Shown in pieces: positions 8,135 to 19,624 of a stretch of DNA of 64,000 nucleotides. The notes below the pieces were generated by a model. That model had not been told where the DNA came from and made no database searches. It was given only the letters and a program-made list of their open reading frames with translations. This DNA comes from CAVTJX01 sp963735175 (GTDB taxonomy: Bacteria > Electryoneota > RPQS01). The position numbers and the translations under genes were made by a program. The number at the start of each line of letters is the position of its first letter. Position 1 is the first letter of the stretch. The DNA is taken from positions 158,063-222,062 of the forward strand of contig CAVTJX010000001.1 in the NCBI GenBank assembly GCA_963735175.1, in the 5' to 3' direction.

Positions 8135-8539
8135 ATGAATCGACGCCGACGCGCGCGCGGATTTACGTTGATGGAATTGCTGGTTGTCATCGTGCTCGTG
8201 GGCGTGCTGGCATCGCTGGCAATGGCCCGCTATCTCAACCTGCGCGATAAAAGCATGGTCGCCGCGGCCACCTATGACCTCGATCTCGCGCGGAAAATGC
8301 TGGCCTATTACGCCACGGATTACAGCCGTTACCCCAGTACGGCCAGCGACTGGAACGACCTCGAAAGCCAGCTCGTGGATCCGTACGGAAATTCCTACGG
8401 CAATCTACCCTACGCTTACACGTTTACGCTGATGTCTTATGAGCTGGATGAACACAACGACTACTTGATCCGCGTGCAGGTAAACGACCATCTGCGAACG
8501 GTGCTCCGGGCGACACCCGACGCGGTCCGTCTCGACTGA
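8135..8539 (+). CDS. type IV pilin-like / type II secretion pseudopilin
   Basis: A 134-residue protein with a class III signal: basic leader MNRRRRARG, cleavage before FTLMELLVVIVLVGVL, with the +5 Glu and a single hydrophobic helix. The C-terminal globular part has DPYGNSYGNLPYAYT, reminiscent of GspG-type major pseudopilins. It would be cleaved by a prepilin peptidase and inserted in the inner membrane to build a pilus or pseudopilus. No other pilus or secretion genes are adjacent, so the machine it serves is unknown. Upstream spacer of 150 bases; a bidirectional terminator follows. Confidence 0.85.
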   Translation: MNRRRRARGFTLMELLVVIVLVGVLASLAMARYLNLRDKSMVAAATYDLDLARKMLAYYATDYSRYPSTASDWNDLESQLVDPYGNSYGNLPYAYTFTLMSYELDEHNDYLIRVQVNDHLRTVLRATPDAVRLD

Positions 8540-8563
8540 GACCCGACCCTGATCCGATTGTAA

Positions 8564-8598
8564 AGCAGGCGACCCCCATGGGTCGCCTGCTGCATTTT
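8564..8598. terminator. bidirectional intrinsic terminator
   Basis: Twelve-bp perfect stem AGCAGGCGACCC/GGGTCGCCTGCT (8564-8575, 8580-8591), four-base loop, GCATTTT on one side and a TTACAA-type flank on the other. It separates the convergent pseudopilin and phosphorylase genes. Confidence 0.75.
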
Positions 8599-8627
8599 GC
8601 AAATCTGTCGTTCGTTTCGCGAGTGGT

Positions 8628-11203
8628 TTAACCCGTGACGGGTACCGGCGCCCAGCGGACCAGACCCAACTTCAGGCTGTTACTCAGCAGCGGATGGTAA
8701 GGAATTACCCGCAGCGAGTAGCCGTAGCGACCGCTTTCGGGGAAGGTCAGCTTGCCGCGATATACCGTGCCGTCGTTGCCGACTTCCGGTTCGAGAGTCA
8801 GTGTGCCGGCAAATGCGACCGTGCCGTCGGGCCGCAGCGGACCGAAGTAGGCCTGCACCTCCACGTCCTCAGGAGCCAATTGCCCCAGCGTCACCTGAGC
8901 CACGATCTCCTGCTCGGTACCCGATTCAATGCGACGCGCCGCCGGGGACTTCAACGCCGTCACACTCACGCCGTTCCAGTAGGACCGGATACGGCGGTGC
9001 CACTCGGCCAACTCCTTGACGGCCGTGCAGTCGTTCGACGTCAGGCGGTGGCAGCGGTCGAGGGATTCTGAATAGTAGTCCTGGCAATACTCCTTGACCA
9101 TGCGGTTGGAGTTGAAGCGCGGCACAAGTTCGGCGATGGAATCCTTCATGCGCGCGATCCAGCGCCGCGGCAGTTTGCCGTCGTCGTAGGTATAGAAGAG
9201 CGGAATGATGTGCTTTTCCAGCGCGTCGTAGAGCGAGGCGGCGTCGCGGTCGTCCTGCGTTTTCTCGTCGCCCACGGTCTTGCCGCGTCCGATAGCCCAG
9301 CCGAGACCGGGCGCATAGGCTTCGTCCCACCAGCCGTCGAGAATGCTTAAATTGAGGCCGCCCGAGGGCAGCACCTTCATGCCGCTCGTGCCGCTGGCTT
9401 CCAGCGGCCGCCGGGGCGTGTTCAACCAGACGTCCACACCGTGCACCAGGTGGCGAGCCACGGCGATGTCGTAGTTTTCGAGGAAGATTATACGGTGCTC
9501 GAGGCCGTTGGCGCGGGCGAAGTAGATGATATCGTGGATCAGCGCCTTCCCCTGGTCATCCTGCGGATGCGCCTTGCCCGCGAAGACGATTTGCAGCGGG
9601 CGCTCGCGGTCGCGCAACAATGCCAGCAGCCGCTCGGGATAGCGCAGCAGCAGCGTGGCGCGTTTATAGGTGGCAAAGCGGCGGGCAAAGCCAATGGTCA
9701 GAATGTGCGGATCGAGCAGGTTCTCCAGTTCCTCGGGATTGACCTCGATGCCTGAAGTGCGCGCGCGGTATTCGCCGGTGCGCTTGCGCGTGAAGTCAAC
9801 CAACTCTTCGCGGCCGCAGACATGCGCGTTCCAGATTTCTTCGTCGGGAATTTCGCGCACCTTCGCCCACACGTCCTTGTGATCGGGATTCCGCCGCCAT
9901 TCCGGCCCGAGGTGGCGGTCATAGAGCGCCGCCATATTATCCGAAATCCAACTGCGCAGGTGAATGCCGTTAGTGACGTAGTCGATGGGAATTTCGTCGT
10001 GCGGCAGGTTCGGCCAACTGTCTTCCCACAAGCCGCGCGACACGTCCGCGTGCAGGCGGCTGACGCCGTTGGTATAATCCGATGTCCGCAGCGCAAAAAT
10101 CGCCATGTTAAAAAGCTGTCCCGGCGCGCCCGGCTGCCGCGCTCCCAATCCCATCACTTCCTCGCGCGAAAGACCCACCTTTTCGTAGACGTGGCCGAGG
10201 TAACGGTCCATCAGATCGGCGGGAAACTGGTCGATCCCCGCGGGAACCGGCGTGTGCGTGGTAAAAACGGTCCCGGCAGACACAAGGTGAATCGCTTCGT
10301 CGGCCGTGAGGTTGTAGAAGCTTCGCGGGCCCGGGCGACACGCGCCAGCTGAATGAACGCCGAGTGACCCTCGTTCATGTGGCAGACGGTGGTTTGAATG
10401 CCGAGCTGCGTGACCAGTTCCACCCCGCCCATGCCGAGCACGATTTCCTGCTGGATGCGCGTCTCACGATCGCCGCCGTAGAGCATGTAGGTGATGCGGC
10501 GATCCGCCGGCGAATTCTCGGCAACGTCCGTGTCGAGCAGATAGAGCGATATTCGTCCGACATGCACCTTCCACGCGCTGACGACCAGCGTGCGGCCGGG
10601 GAAATTCAGGCTGATTTTCAGCCGGTCGCCGTTCTTGTCCAGCACGGGCGAAAACGGCAACTCGTCGAAATTGTTTTCGGGATAGAGTTCAACCTGGAAG
10701 CCGTCCGCCGTGAGTTGCTGCTGAAAATAGCCCTGCCGGTATGCGAGTCCGATACCCACCAGCGGCAAGCCGAGATCCGAGGCCGATTTCAAATGGTCGC
10801 CGCTCAGCACACCCAGGCCGCCGCTGTATACAGGCACGCACTCCGCGAGGCCGTATTCCATCGAGAAGTACACGATCTCCGTGCCGGCCGCGTGACCACG
10901 CACCTTTTCGAACCAGCCTGGTTCTTTGAAATAGTGTTCGAGGTAGCTCTGGCAGCGGTTGTAGTGGTCGACGAAATTGGGATCCTGCGCCACCTGCTCG
11001 AGGCGGTGTTGGGAAATCTCGCGCAGCACGCGCACCGGGTTGTGGCCCACGGCGTCGAATAATTCGGAATCCAGCGCCCGGAACAGCGCGGCGATATCAG
11101 GATTCCATGACCAGATCAGATTGCACGCAAGGTCCTTCAGGCCGCGCACAGCCTCAGGCAGAATCGGAACAACCTCTACGGTAGCAAGGGGCTTGACTTT
11201 CAT
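8628..11203 (-). CDS. glgP: alpha-glucan (glycogen/maltodextrin) phosphorylase (one frameshift)
   Basis: Releases glucose-1-phosphate from alpha-1,4-glucans using pyridoxal phosphate. The first 110 residues match the DUF3417-type N-terminal domain of the short phosphorylase branch (family GT35). SMEYGLAECVPVYSGGLGVLSGDH, NEGHSAF, FTTHTPVPAG, GFARRFATYKRA and the PLP-lysine segment EASGTSGMKVLPSGG follow in order, ending in a beta-rich C-terminal extension. About 858 residues, normal for this branch. The two halves lie in different frames joined near 10290-10330. The start ATG at 11201-11203 gives MKVKPLATVEVV. It stands alone; no other glycogen genes are nearby. Confidence 0.94.
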
Positions 11204-11378
11204 TTCACCGTGGTGTTTGAATCGCGGATGAGGCCCGGAGTAGACGCGACGTGCGGGCGGATACGGCAGAAATGGCCGCCTCCCCCCCGCCCCGTCATCG
11301 CAAAGGCCATAAACAATAGCTTATCGGGCGAAGGGAGCAACATTTGTGCCGTGCCGGGGCCAACACCTCCAGATGCCA

Positions 11379-11407
11379 GCAGAGGGCCACATTTCGTGAC
11401 CCTCTGC
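11379..11407 (-). terminator. hairpin downstream of the subtilase gene
   Basis: GCAGAGGG (11379-11386) pairs with CCCTCTGC (11400-11407), 26 bases past the subtilase stop. No T run follows, so termination is uncertain. Confidence 0.4.
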
Positions 11408-11432
11408 AGCGCCATTCGTCAGGGGGTGCGGA

Positions 11433-14400
11433 TCAGCGTAACAGCAGCATTTTTTGAATGCGGGTAAAATCTCCGGCCTGCAAGCGACAGTAGTAGACGC
11501 CGGAAGCAAGCCCGTTGGCGTTGAAGGTGACGGTGTGAATGCCCGCCGGTTGCGCGCCGTCCACCAGCACCACCGCGCTCCGCCCCAGGATGTCGAACAC
11601 TTCGAGTCTCACCGTACTCGCGCGCGGCAAACCGAACTCGATGCGCGTCTGCGGATTGAACGGATTGGGGTAGTTCGGCTTCAGGTAGAAAGCCGTGGGC
11701 AGCGCGCCGGGGGCAGGTGCGACGCCCGCAGCGACGTCGACGCGATAATGGTTGGAAGTGTCGGAGCGCCCGCCATCGTAGACCGCGCGCACGTACAGAT
11801 TGTAAGCTCCGGCGTGATCCGTAATCTGTGTGAACGCCGTGTCAGCCACGGTCGCCAAAAGCGTCGTGCCGTCCCACACTTCAAAGCCGGAAAGTTCGTC
11901 CAGCGCACCGGCGCCGTGCGGCCCGGCGTCGATGTCGTGCCAGAGCGGCCAATTCCATTGCAGGTGGATTTCCGCCGCGCTGGTGTCATATACACCGGCC
12001 AGAGCGCGCGGGGGATCGAGGCGATAGAGCAGGAAGTCCGCCGTCGCCGTGTCGCCCCCGGCCACGATGACCGCCGGGTTGAGGCCAACTTCGTAGCCGG
12101 GATAACCGATGGTCAGAGTGTAACCGCCGGCGATGACGCTGTCCTCAAAGAAGCGGCCCTGGGCATCGACCGGGATCGTATCGGCGCCGAAGATCGCGGT
12201 GATCTGCGTCATGTCGTCAATCGGGGGGAAGACCAGCACCTGACCGCTGACCGCGCCGAAAGCGCCGGTGGTAAAGCGCAACGCCGTGCCCGGTCCAAAC
12301 GTGTAGCAGTGTTCCTCGTACTGTCCATCATACACCAGTTGCAGACCGCGGGTTCCCGAAGAGTCTTCGAGGCCGATGCTCGCGTCGGCGTCTTCCACGC
12401 CGTCGTCATAATCCAGCCGCTGGTACTGAAGCTGGAATTCGTTGTCACCGGTGGCAGTGGGCCGCACCGTAGTGTCATAGATGATGAGCTGCGCCGTGGT
12501 CTTGTTGGTGCGCGGCGAGAAATGCGGCACGAGGTGATATTCGAGAATGAAGCGCCCATTCGGCTGGTCGTAGTAATAGGCGATATCACCGCCATTCGTC
12601 GGATCGTACGGGAACAGGTCGTCCCAACAGATAAAAATGCAGCCGTTGGGCACGCGCGGATTGGGAATGTCGATATTGCGATACAGAGTGTCCGCGGTTT
12701 GCGGCGGTCCCACGCGCACCCAGCCATCCGCGCCCACCTGTAACTGCGTCTGCGGCTGGCCGTAGAAGGTGACGGTGAACGGCAGATTGATCGCTTGCAC
12801 CCAGTCGTTGCCCGCGCCCTCCGGAACAGCCGTGCCGGGACCGCTGGCCTGCGGACTGATTTCCAGCCAGTCGTACGCACGCGCTGGAACCCGGATCCGT
12901 GGTCTCAAACACACGATAGCCGTAAGCATCCGGTCCGGACGGCGCAAAGCGATTGTCCGCGATGGTTATCACCGCCGCCGCCGTGCCATTCTCCGGCACG
13001 TAGGCCAGGCCGTAGCCCGGAACACTGTAGTACATCGCCGATAGTTCATAGGTAATCGTCCCGGGCAGTGCCACGATCACGTTACCGGCCGCGTCCGTCG
13101 TTTCCGGTTCGATCGTCACGAAGGGGAAGGTAAAACGCACGACCGCGCCCGCGAGCGGCAGGTTGAACTGGTTCACGACGTGGATGCTGAGCGTGCCGCT
13201 TTGCGCCTCGCGCAGTGGGAGGTTCACCGTGTTTGCGCCGGTGGTCAGAGTCACCACGGTGTCGAGGGTGGCGAAGCTGAACGCTTCGGCGCGAATGGTA
13301 TAGCTGCGATTGCCGGCCAGGCCGAGCCCGTAGTTGCCCTGATCGTCCGTCAGTTGTTGCGGCGCTTCGCCCGACGCCGAGATGCGGCCCGGAATGCCGA
13401 GCGATGTTTCGAGATCCCGGATCTGGCCGGTGACGGTTGCCCAACCTTCCACCAGGGCGACGTTGGCCGCCAGGCCAAAGGTCTGGCTGGTACCGCTGTT
13501 GATCCGCCCGGTCACATGGACGCGTCCACTGTCCGGCCGCGGCGTGGCGACATGTACGCGTTCGCAGACGTTGATGGAATCGCGGCCGGTTTGCGCCGGA
13601 ACGGCCGGTGCGTTGGCGCGCAATACCCACGGCCGGTGAATCGCGCCACTTGGATCTTCCAGGTACAGATCGAGATCATTGACCAGCGTGGGAACCACGT
13701 TGCCCACCGCGGGCACGTCGCTCCAGGCGACGCTGACGTCCAATGCCGGGAGGTCGGAAGGCACGGTAAACGAGCGCGTGTAGTGCTCTGTCGATTTCGA
13801 GTTGGCTCTCAAGCACGCCGCGCGCCATCAGGTTTTGCACGGCATGCAGCGCGTTGACCATGCCGTAACCGGTCTTGAAGTCCGGTCCGGCCTGATCGAG
13901 TTCCGTGGTGGAATTGATCAGCATGGCTTTCATCGTCTCCGGCAGCGGATCGGCCGCGCCCGGAAAGATCTGATGCCACTTTTCAAGCATCAGGCAGGCT
14001 ACGCCGGCAACCGCCGGACACGCCATCGATGTGCCGTCCATATTCTCATAGCCTCCGGGCACCGTGGAGGTGACGCCCATTCCCAACGCCATCACTTCCG
14101 GTTTTACGCGCCCGTCGTCGGTGGGCCCATAGGACGAGAAATAGGCGGGAATATCGGCGCCGCCGCTGTAGTTGGTGGCGCCCACGGTAATCACGTTCTT
14201 CGCCCCCGCCGGCACGGACAGGCAATTGAAGCTGTTGATCCCGCAACCTGCGCCGCCGCGTTCGTTTCCCGCCGAAAAGAACATGGTTAAGGGCGAACCC
14301 CCGCATGAGCGCGTCAAACTGTCCAGCAGCCGCGAGGTGGTTTCATAGTCGCCCATCCACGAGCAGAGATACGTCGGGTCGACTTGATGATTGGCGTCGA

Positions 14401-15397
14401 TATTGGCGCCGATGGAATTCGTCGTGAGTTCGATATGATGGACGAGCCGCGCCTGAACGTAATCCGTCTCCATATCGTTCGGGCTTTCGTAGAGGCAGAA
14501 TGGGCCGCAGCCGTTGTATCTTCCGCTGATGATCCGCGCGCCGGGCGCCATCCCGCGATACGTACCCCCGGAGAGCGAGCCGCTCGCGCCCACCGTTCCG
14601 GCCACGTGCGTCGAGTGCGACATGACCGTGCCCGTTTCCGCCCACGTCACGCGATCTCCGAAGTCCGCGTGTGTGCTGTCCACCATGCCCGCGTCATAAA
14701 TCAGGATGGTCACGCCGTCGCCGCTCAGATTGTAGGGTGCGGTCTGGACTTCGTTGACATGCAGCCGCGTCCGTTCCACATCATTGACCGGCTCGGGCGG
14801 CGGCGGAGTTTCGTCGAGAAAGAGCACCGCCTCCAGCGCCGCGATTTCCTGCGCGCGATCGGGCGTAAACGCGGCCAGCACGGTGTGTGCGGCTTCCAGC
14901 CACGCGCCCACTTCACAACCGGCGCCTTCCAGCGCTAATTGGGCGTCCGTCAACGTCACGTCGGGCATGACTTCCACCGCGAAAATGCGGCGGCCCGCGG
15001 GATAGACGCTCCACGGACCAAATGTTTCGTCAGTCACGCGGGGATGCAGCTTGTACGCGGGCAGAAACGGCGAGATATGGCGCACACCGAGCGTTTTCAG
15101 CGCGGTGATGTCCACCTCGTCCCCCAGCGTCGCCACATAGGCACGATCGGGCAGATACGACAGGAGTCCCACTCCCGCCGCCGCCAACGCATCCCGCTGC
15201 CCCTTGCGCAGATAGTCATTAAGCTGTAGCAGGACATGCCCGCCCGCCCCGGCGGGAAGTTCAAACCGCCCGGCTTCGGGAGTCAGCGTTTCGCCTTGAA
15301 AGGAAATGGCATAGGGTGCCGCCGCGGCGCCCTGCAAGCAAACCAGACACGCGGCCAGCAATAGCCACGGCATCCACACTGTTCGGGATCGCATCAA
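11433..15397 (-). CDS. secreted subtilisin-like serine protease with type IX sorting domain (two frameshifts)
   Basis: An exported S8-family protease of about 1,320 residues. Signal peptide MMRSRTVWMPWLLLAACLVC, then a propeptide, then the catalytic triad in order: Asp in ILIYDAGMVDSTHADF, His in SHSTHVAGTVGA, Ser in DGTSMACPAVAG, with the oxyanion Asn in FFSAGNERG. A beta-rich tail follows (carboxypeptidase-regulatory-like segments such as VTGQIRDLETSLGIPG), then a jelly-roll-like region and an Fn3-like stretch. The last 85 residues are a sorting domain: NYPNPFNPQTRIEFGLP, LEVFDILGR, ending KMLLLR. Frames change near 13800 and 12895. It probably degrades extracellular protein at the surface. 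Confidence 0.9.
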
Positions 15398-15461
15398 TCA
15401 ATGCCTCCTGTCATTTCGGCCGCGTGATGTTCGATCAAAGCGCGCAGACTGCCGCGCGAAA

Positions 15462-15812
15462 TTACTGTGACGCGTCGCGGCCGGGATCGCTTCCGTCCGC
15501 CGACAACTCCAAACCAATCCAGACCAAACCGTTTTCCACCTTGACAGGGTATGTGCGCAGCGGATCGTGTTCCACCGTCAGGCACTCACCCGTCTTGACA
15601 TTGTATTCCCAGCCATGCATGGCGCACTCGACGATCTCGCCGTACAGATGCCCGGCGGCCAGGTTCGCCTTCATGTGGCCGCAGGCGGCGTCAATACCGT
15701 ACAATGTGCCGTTGACATTGAACACGGCGTAAGGCCGCGCGAACAATGACACGGAACGTCCCGCGCCCGGCTTCAAATCTTCGACTTTGCAGACCTTAAA
15801 CCAGCGCGGCAT
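15462..15812 (-). CDS. Rieske-type [2Fe-2S] ferredoxin
   Basis: A 116-residue soluble Rieske protein, probably an electron donor to an oxygenase or reductase. The cluster ligands are Cys44 and His46 (CGH) with Cys63 and His66 (CAMHGW), and the spacing fits the CxH-16-CxxH family pattern. It resembles the NirD/biphenyl-dioxygenase ferredoxin group in length. It begins nine bases after the methyltransferase stop, so the two are probably co-transcribed. Its partner enzyme is not in the window. Intact in one frame. Confidence 0.92.
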   Translation of the reverse strand: MPRWFKVCKVEDLKPGAGRSVSLFARPYAVFNVNGTLYGIDAACGHMKANLAAGHLYGEIVECAMHGWEYNVKTGECLTVEHDPLRTYPVKVENGLVWIGLELSADGSDPGRDASQ

Positions 15813-15821
15813 AAACTCCGC

Positions 15822-16481
15822 TCAGGCCAGTTTCTGCGTGAAAGAAACGCCGTCACGCACGGGAATGAAGGCCGTCTGCGCGCCCGGCGTGCTTGACACC
15901 ATCTGGGTGAAGCGGCGGATCCCCTGCGTGGAGGGCCGCTGATCGTCGGTGAACACCTGCCCATGCCAGAAAATATTATCGGCGATGAACAACCCGCCGA
16001 CCCGCAGCTTGGGCCACGCGGCGCGGAAGGCGTCGGGATAGCCATCCTTGTCGATGTCCATGAAGATGATGTCAAACGGACCGGCGAAGGTATTCAGGAT
16101 GCTGACGGCGTCGCCCACATGGAAGGCAATCCGGTCGCCGATTCCGGCGCGGCGGAAATACTCCTCGGCGCGGCGCTTATTGTCGCCGCTGCCATCCGTG
16201 CAGATGACATGCCCCTTTGGACCGGCGGCGCGGGCAAAATGCACCGCCGAGTAACCGAAACCCGAGCCCATTTCAAAAATCTGCGTCGCGCCCATGGCGC
16301 GCGTCAGCATCTCCAGCACGTTGCCGATCAGCGGCCCGACGAACGGAAAGTCCCGCTCCACCGCCTCGTGCTCCATCTCCGTCAAAACTTCGTCACGCGC
16401 CGGCAGCAGTTCCATCAGGTAGCGGTCAGTGTCGGGATTCAGCGATTCCTTCAGGTAATCGCTCATGAATACGTCACTCAT
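15822..16481 (-). CDS. SAM-dependent O-methyltransferase (CCoAOMT-like)
   Basis: A 219-residue class I methyltransferase of the caffeoyl-CoA/catechol O-methyltransferase-like family. The SAM-binding motif is FEMGSGFGYSAVHFA, the second acidic strand is VICTDGS, and the metal-binding segment is IIFMDIDKDGYP with DNIFWHG following. These Asp/Asn residues usually coordinate a divalent metal and the catechol-type substrate. Two closely spaced ATGs are possible (16481 and 16466). It forms a pair with the Rieske gene. Substrate unknown. Confidence 0.88.
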   Translation of the reverse strand: MSDVFMSDYLKESLNPDTDRYLMELLPARDEVLTEMEHEAVERDFPFVGPLIGNVLEMLTRAMGATQIFEMGSGFGYSAVHFARAAGPKGHVICTDGSGDNKRRAEEYFRRAGIGDRIAFHVGDAVSILNTFAGPFDIIFMDIDKDGYPDAFRAAWPKLRVGGLFIADNIFWHGQVFTDDQRPSTQGIRRFTQMVSSTPGAQTAFIPVRDGVSFTQKLA

Positions 16482-16569
16482 GGAGACGGCCTCGCTTGCT
16501 AAAATATCGAAAACAGAAAAGACGTTCCGCGCCGTTAACAGAATCTTTCATCGGAAAGTCGTGATTGAG

Positions 16570-16614
16570 AAATCGCCACGGGGCGTCAAGATTTGCCGCG
16601 CACCGTGGCGATTG
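16570..16614 (-). terminator. inverted repeat after the sdh-yjbQ operon
   Basis: AATCGCCACGG and CCGTGGCGATT form an 11-bp stem with a loop of about 24 bases, 25 bases past the yjbQ stop. The large loop makes termination uncertain. Confidence 0.35.
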
Positions 16615-16638
16615 CATAGGTCGCACCTGGCGTCCACC

Positions 16639-17051
16639 CTATTCTCCCATCACCTTGATGACGAGCCGCTTGGGCCGCTGGCCGTCGAACTCGGCGTAGT
16701 ACACCTGCTGCCACGGCCCGAAGTCCGCCCTCCCCGTGGTCACGGGAATGATGACTTCGTGATGCAGCAGCAGGTTCTTCAAATGTGCCTCGCCGTTGTC
16801 CTCACCCGTGCGATGGTGGCGGTAGTCTTTGTGCGGCGCGAGCCCGCGCAGCCATTCCTGAATGTCCGCGATGAGTCCCGATTCGGCGTCGTTCACATAG
16901 ACGGCGGCGGTGATGTGCATCGCCGAAACCAGCGCCATGCCTTCGCGCACGCCGCTCTTCCGAATGGCGTCCTCCACCTGCGCGCGTGATGTTGACGAAC
17001 TCCTCGCGCTTGGCTGGTGGTGAACGTCAGGTATTCGGTGTGGACCTTCAT
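16639..17051 (-). CDS. yjbQ: YjbQ/UPF0047 family protein (two frameshifts)
   Basis: Small beta-rich protein of the YjbQ family, reported to have thiamin-phosphate synthase-like activity in some species; its true role is unsettled. The start MKVHTEYLTFTT (ATG at 17049-17051), the middle VREGMALVSAMHITAAVYVNDAE and the end YYAEFDGQRPKRLVIKVMGE are typical, and the total of about 137 residues fits. KREEFVNIT and QVEDAIRKSG need two single-base corrections near 17010 and 16982. It starts four bases after the sdhB stop (TAGGCGATG), so it is the last gene of the succinate dehydrogenase operon. Confidence 0.88.
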
Positions 17052-17054
17052 CGC

Positions 17055-17807
17055 CTATTTTCCGCCGCGCAGCACGCGCAACAGGCGCATGATCGGGTCG
17101 TAGTAGCGGTCGACGACGCGTTCCTTGACGGGAATGATCGCGTTGTCGGTGATGTGGATGTCCTCGGGACAGACTTCGGTGCAGCACTTGGTGATGTTGC
17201 AGTAGCCGATGCCCGCGCAGTTCGTTGATCAGCTTCGATGCCGGTCCTCGACGTCCAGCGGATGCATTTCCAGCGACGCCAGCCGCACCATGAAACGCGG
17301 CCCGAAGAATTCGTCGAACTTGGCGCTGTTGCGCAGCACGTGGCAGACATTCTGGCAGAGGAAGCACTCGATGCACTTGCGGAATTCCTGCACGCGGTCG
17401 ACTTCGTACTGCTGCATCCGCCACGTGCCGTCCGGCCGCTTCGGCTGCGGCTTGAAGGGCGGAATCTTCTTGTTGACCTCGTAGTTCCACGACACGTCGG
17501 TGACGAGGTCGTGGATCATGGGAAACGTCTTGCATCGGCTGAATGGTGATCGGCTTCGCCGGGCTGGAACGTGTCCATCCGCGTCATGCACATCAGCTTC
17601 GGCTTGCCGTTGATTTCCGCCGAGCACGAGCCGCACTTGCCGGCTTTGCAGTTCCAGCGGCAGGACAGATCCGGCGCCTGCTTCGGCCTGAATCTTGTGC
17701 ACGACATCGAGCACCACCATGCCCTCGTCGACCTCCACCTGGTAATCCACCAGCTCTCCGCCGTTGGCGTCGCCGCGGAAGATTTTCATTTGCACTTGGT
17801 TTGCCAC
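17055..17807 (-). CDS. sdhB: succinate dehydrogenase / fumarate reductase iron-sulfur subunit (several frameshifts)
   Basis: Carries electrons from the flavoprotein to the membrane quinone site. The N-terminal [2Fe-2S] domain has CRWNCKAGKCGSC and a later CMT. The C-terminal ferredoxin domain has CIECFLCQNVC and a second cluster CNITKCCTEVCPEDIH, enough Cys for the [4Fe-4S] and [3Fe-4S] centres. The chain ends MRLLRVLRGGK. GTG at 17805-17807 is the likely start, two bases after the sdhA stop, with GAGGAGG inside the end of sdhA. At least three frame changes (near 17700, 17540 and 17220) break the reading. Confidence 0.92.
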
Positions 17808-17809
17808 GC

Positions 17810-19624
17810 TTAGGCCTCCTCCACCAGGGATTTCAACTCGGCGGGCATCTCGGGCCGCGGCTGTTGCGACACTGTCATCGTCCATTTTGCTCGTTGCGGA
17901 TCAGCAGATTGATCTTGCGAAAGTTTCGGATCGTAGTCCGGGAAATCCGAGCGCGCATGCCCGCCGCGGCTCTCGCGCCGTTCCAGCGCCGCCATGGCGA
18001 TGGCCCGCGAAACGTTCAGAATATGCCGCAGATCCATCGCCACGTGCCAGCCGGGATTGTACGCCCGCCCGCCGCTGACGCCGACCTTTTTCGCCCGCGC
18101 CGCCAGCGCGTCGATCTCCACCAGCGCCTGTTTCAGTTCGTCTTCTGTGCGCATGATGCCGACGTAGGTGTTCATCATCTCCTGCACGTCGCGCTGCAGA
18201 GCGTAAGGATTTTCGCCGTCCTTGCGCTCGAAAAACGCCACGCACTCGGTGACGGCCGCGTCCACCGCCGCCGCATCGACGACCGGTTTCGGCTGTTGCG
18301 CTTCACATACTCGACCGCGCCCGCGCCCGCGTGCTGGCCAAAGACCACGAGATCCGAGAGCGAATTGCCGCCCAGGCGGTTCGCGCCGTGCAGACCGGCG
18401 GCGACTTCGCCCGCCGCGAACAGTCCCGTCACCGTCGACATTTCCGTGTGCGGATCGACCTTGATTCCGCCCATGATATAATGCGCGGTGGGGCCGATTT
18501 CCATCGGCTCTTTGGTGATGTCGAGATTCGCCAGCTTCATGAACTGATGGTACATCGACGGCAGGCCGCGCTTGATTTCTTCGGCCGTGCGCTGCGTGGC
18601 GATGTCGAGGAACACTCCGCCGTGGGGGCTGCCCCCGCCCGGCCAGCACTTCGTCGCGGATCGCCCGCGCCACCACGTCGCGCGTCAGCAGTTCCGGCGG
18701 ACGGCGCACGGTGGCCTGCTTTCCGGCCACGACTTCCTGAATCCACTGCTTCGCTTCCGCTTCGGTATCGGCGACGTCGTTCTTGAACGCTTCGGGAATG
18801 TACTTGAACATGAAGCGCTCGCCCTTGCTGTTGCGCAAGCACGCCGCCGTCGCCGCGCACGCCTTCGGTCACCAGCGTGCCGCGCACGGAAAGCGGCCAG
18901 ACCATGCCCGGTCGGATGGAACTGCATGAACTCCATGTCCATCAGTTCCGCGCCGACTTCCCACGCAAGGCTCTGGCCGTCGCCGCGTGTATTCCCACGA
19001 ATTCGAGGTGATCTTAAAGGCCTTGCCTACTCCGCCCGTGGCGAGAATCACTGCCTTGGCATTGAAGAGGTGAAATTCGCCCTTGTCGCGCGAATACGCC
19101 AGCGCTCCGGTCACACGGTCGCCGTCCTTGAACAGACGCGTGACCGTGTATTCCATGAAGATCTCGGCCGGCATGTGAACCAGCTTGTCCTGCAGCGTGC
19201 GGATCATCTCCAGGCCCGTGCGGTCGCCGACGTGCGCCAGGCGCGGGTAGGTGTGGCCGCCGAAATTGCGCTGCGAGATCAGCCCGTCCTTGGTGCGGTC
19301 GAACACCGCGCCCCACTCTTCCAGTTCATTGATGCGGTCGGGCGCTTCCTTGGCGTGGATTTCCGCCATGTAGAAGTTGTTGAGCATCTTGCCGCCCTTC
19401 ATCGTGTCGCGGAAGTGCGTTTTCCACGAATCACGCGGGTCGGCGTTGCGCAGCGCCGCCGCCGCGCCGCCTTCGGCCATCACGGTGTGCGCCTTGCCCA
19501 GCAGCGACTTCATCACCACCGCCGTCTTCAAGCCCGCCGCGGAGGCTTCGATGGCCGCGCGCAATCCGGCGCCACCGGCTCCAATCACAAGCACGTCAGT
19601 TTCGTGTGTCTGGTAAGTTGCCAT
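17810..19624 (-). CDS. sdhA: succinate dehydrogenase / fumarate reductase flavoprotein subunit (multiple frameshifts)
   Basis: FAD-containing catalytic subunit. Opens MATYQTHETDVLVIGAGGAG (FAD dinucleotide motif), then SLLGKAHTVMAEGG, whose His is the usual covalent FAD attachment site. HVGDRTGLEMI, FMQFHPTGH (substrate loop) and NRLGGNSLSDLVVFGQ follow in order, ending LKSLVEEA. Length near 600 residues is normal. Frame changes occur near 18970, 18915, 18840, 18640, 18305 and 17890. The ATG overlaps the sdhC stop by one base (TAATG), so expression is coupled. This is the middle gene of sdhC-sdhA-sdhB-yjbQ. Confidence 0.94.

Noticed and set aside
11454..12743. 429-codon plus-strand open frame opposite the subtilase gene
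   Set aside because: It lies entirely antisense to a protein with clear domains and a sorting motif; long antisense frames are common in GC-rich DNA and this one has no recognisable motif.
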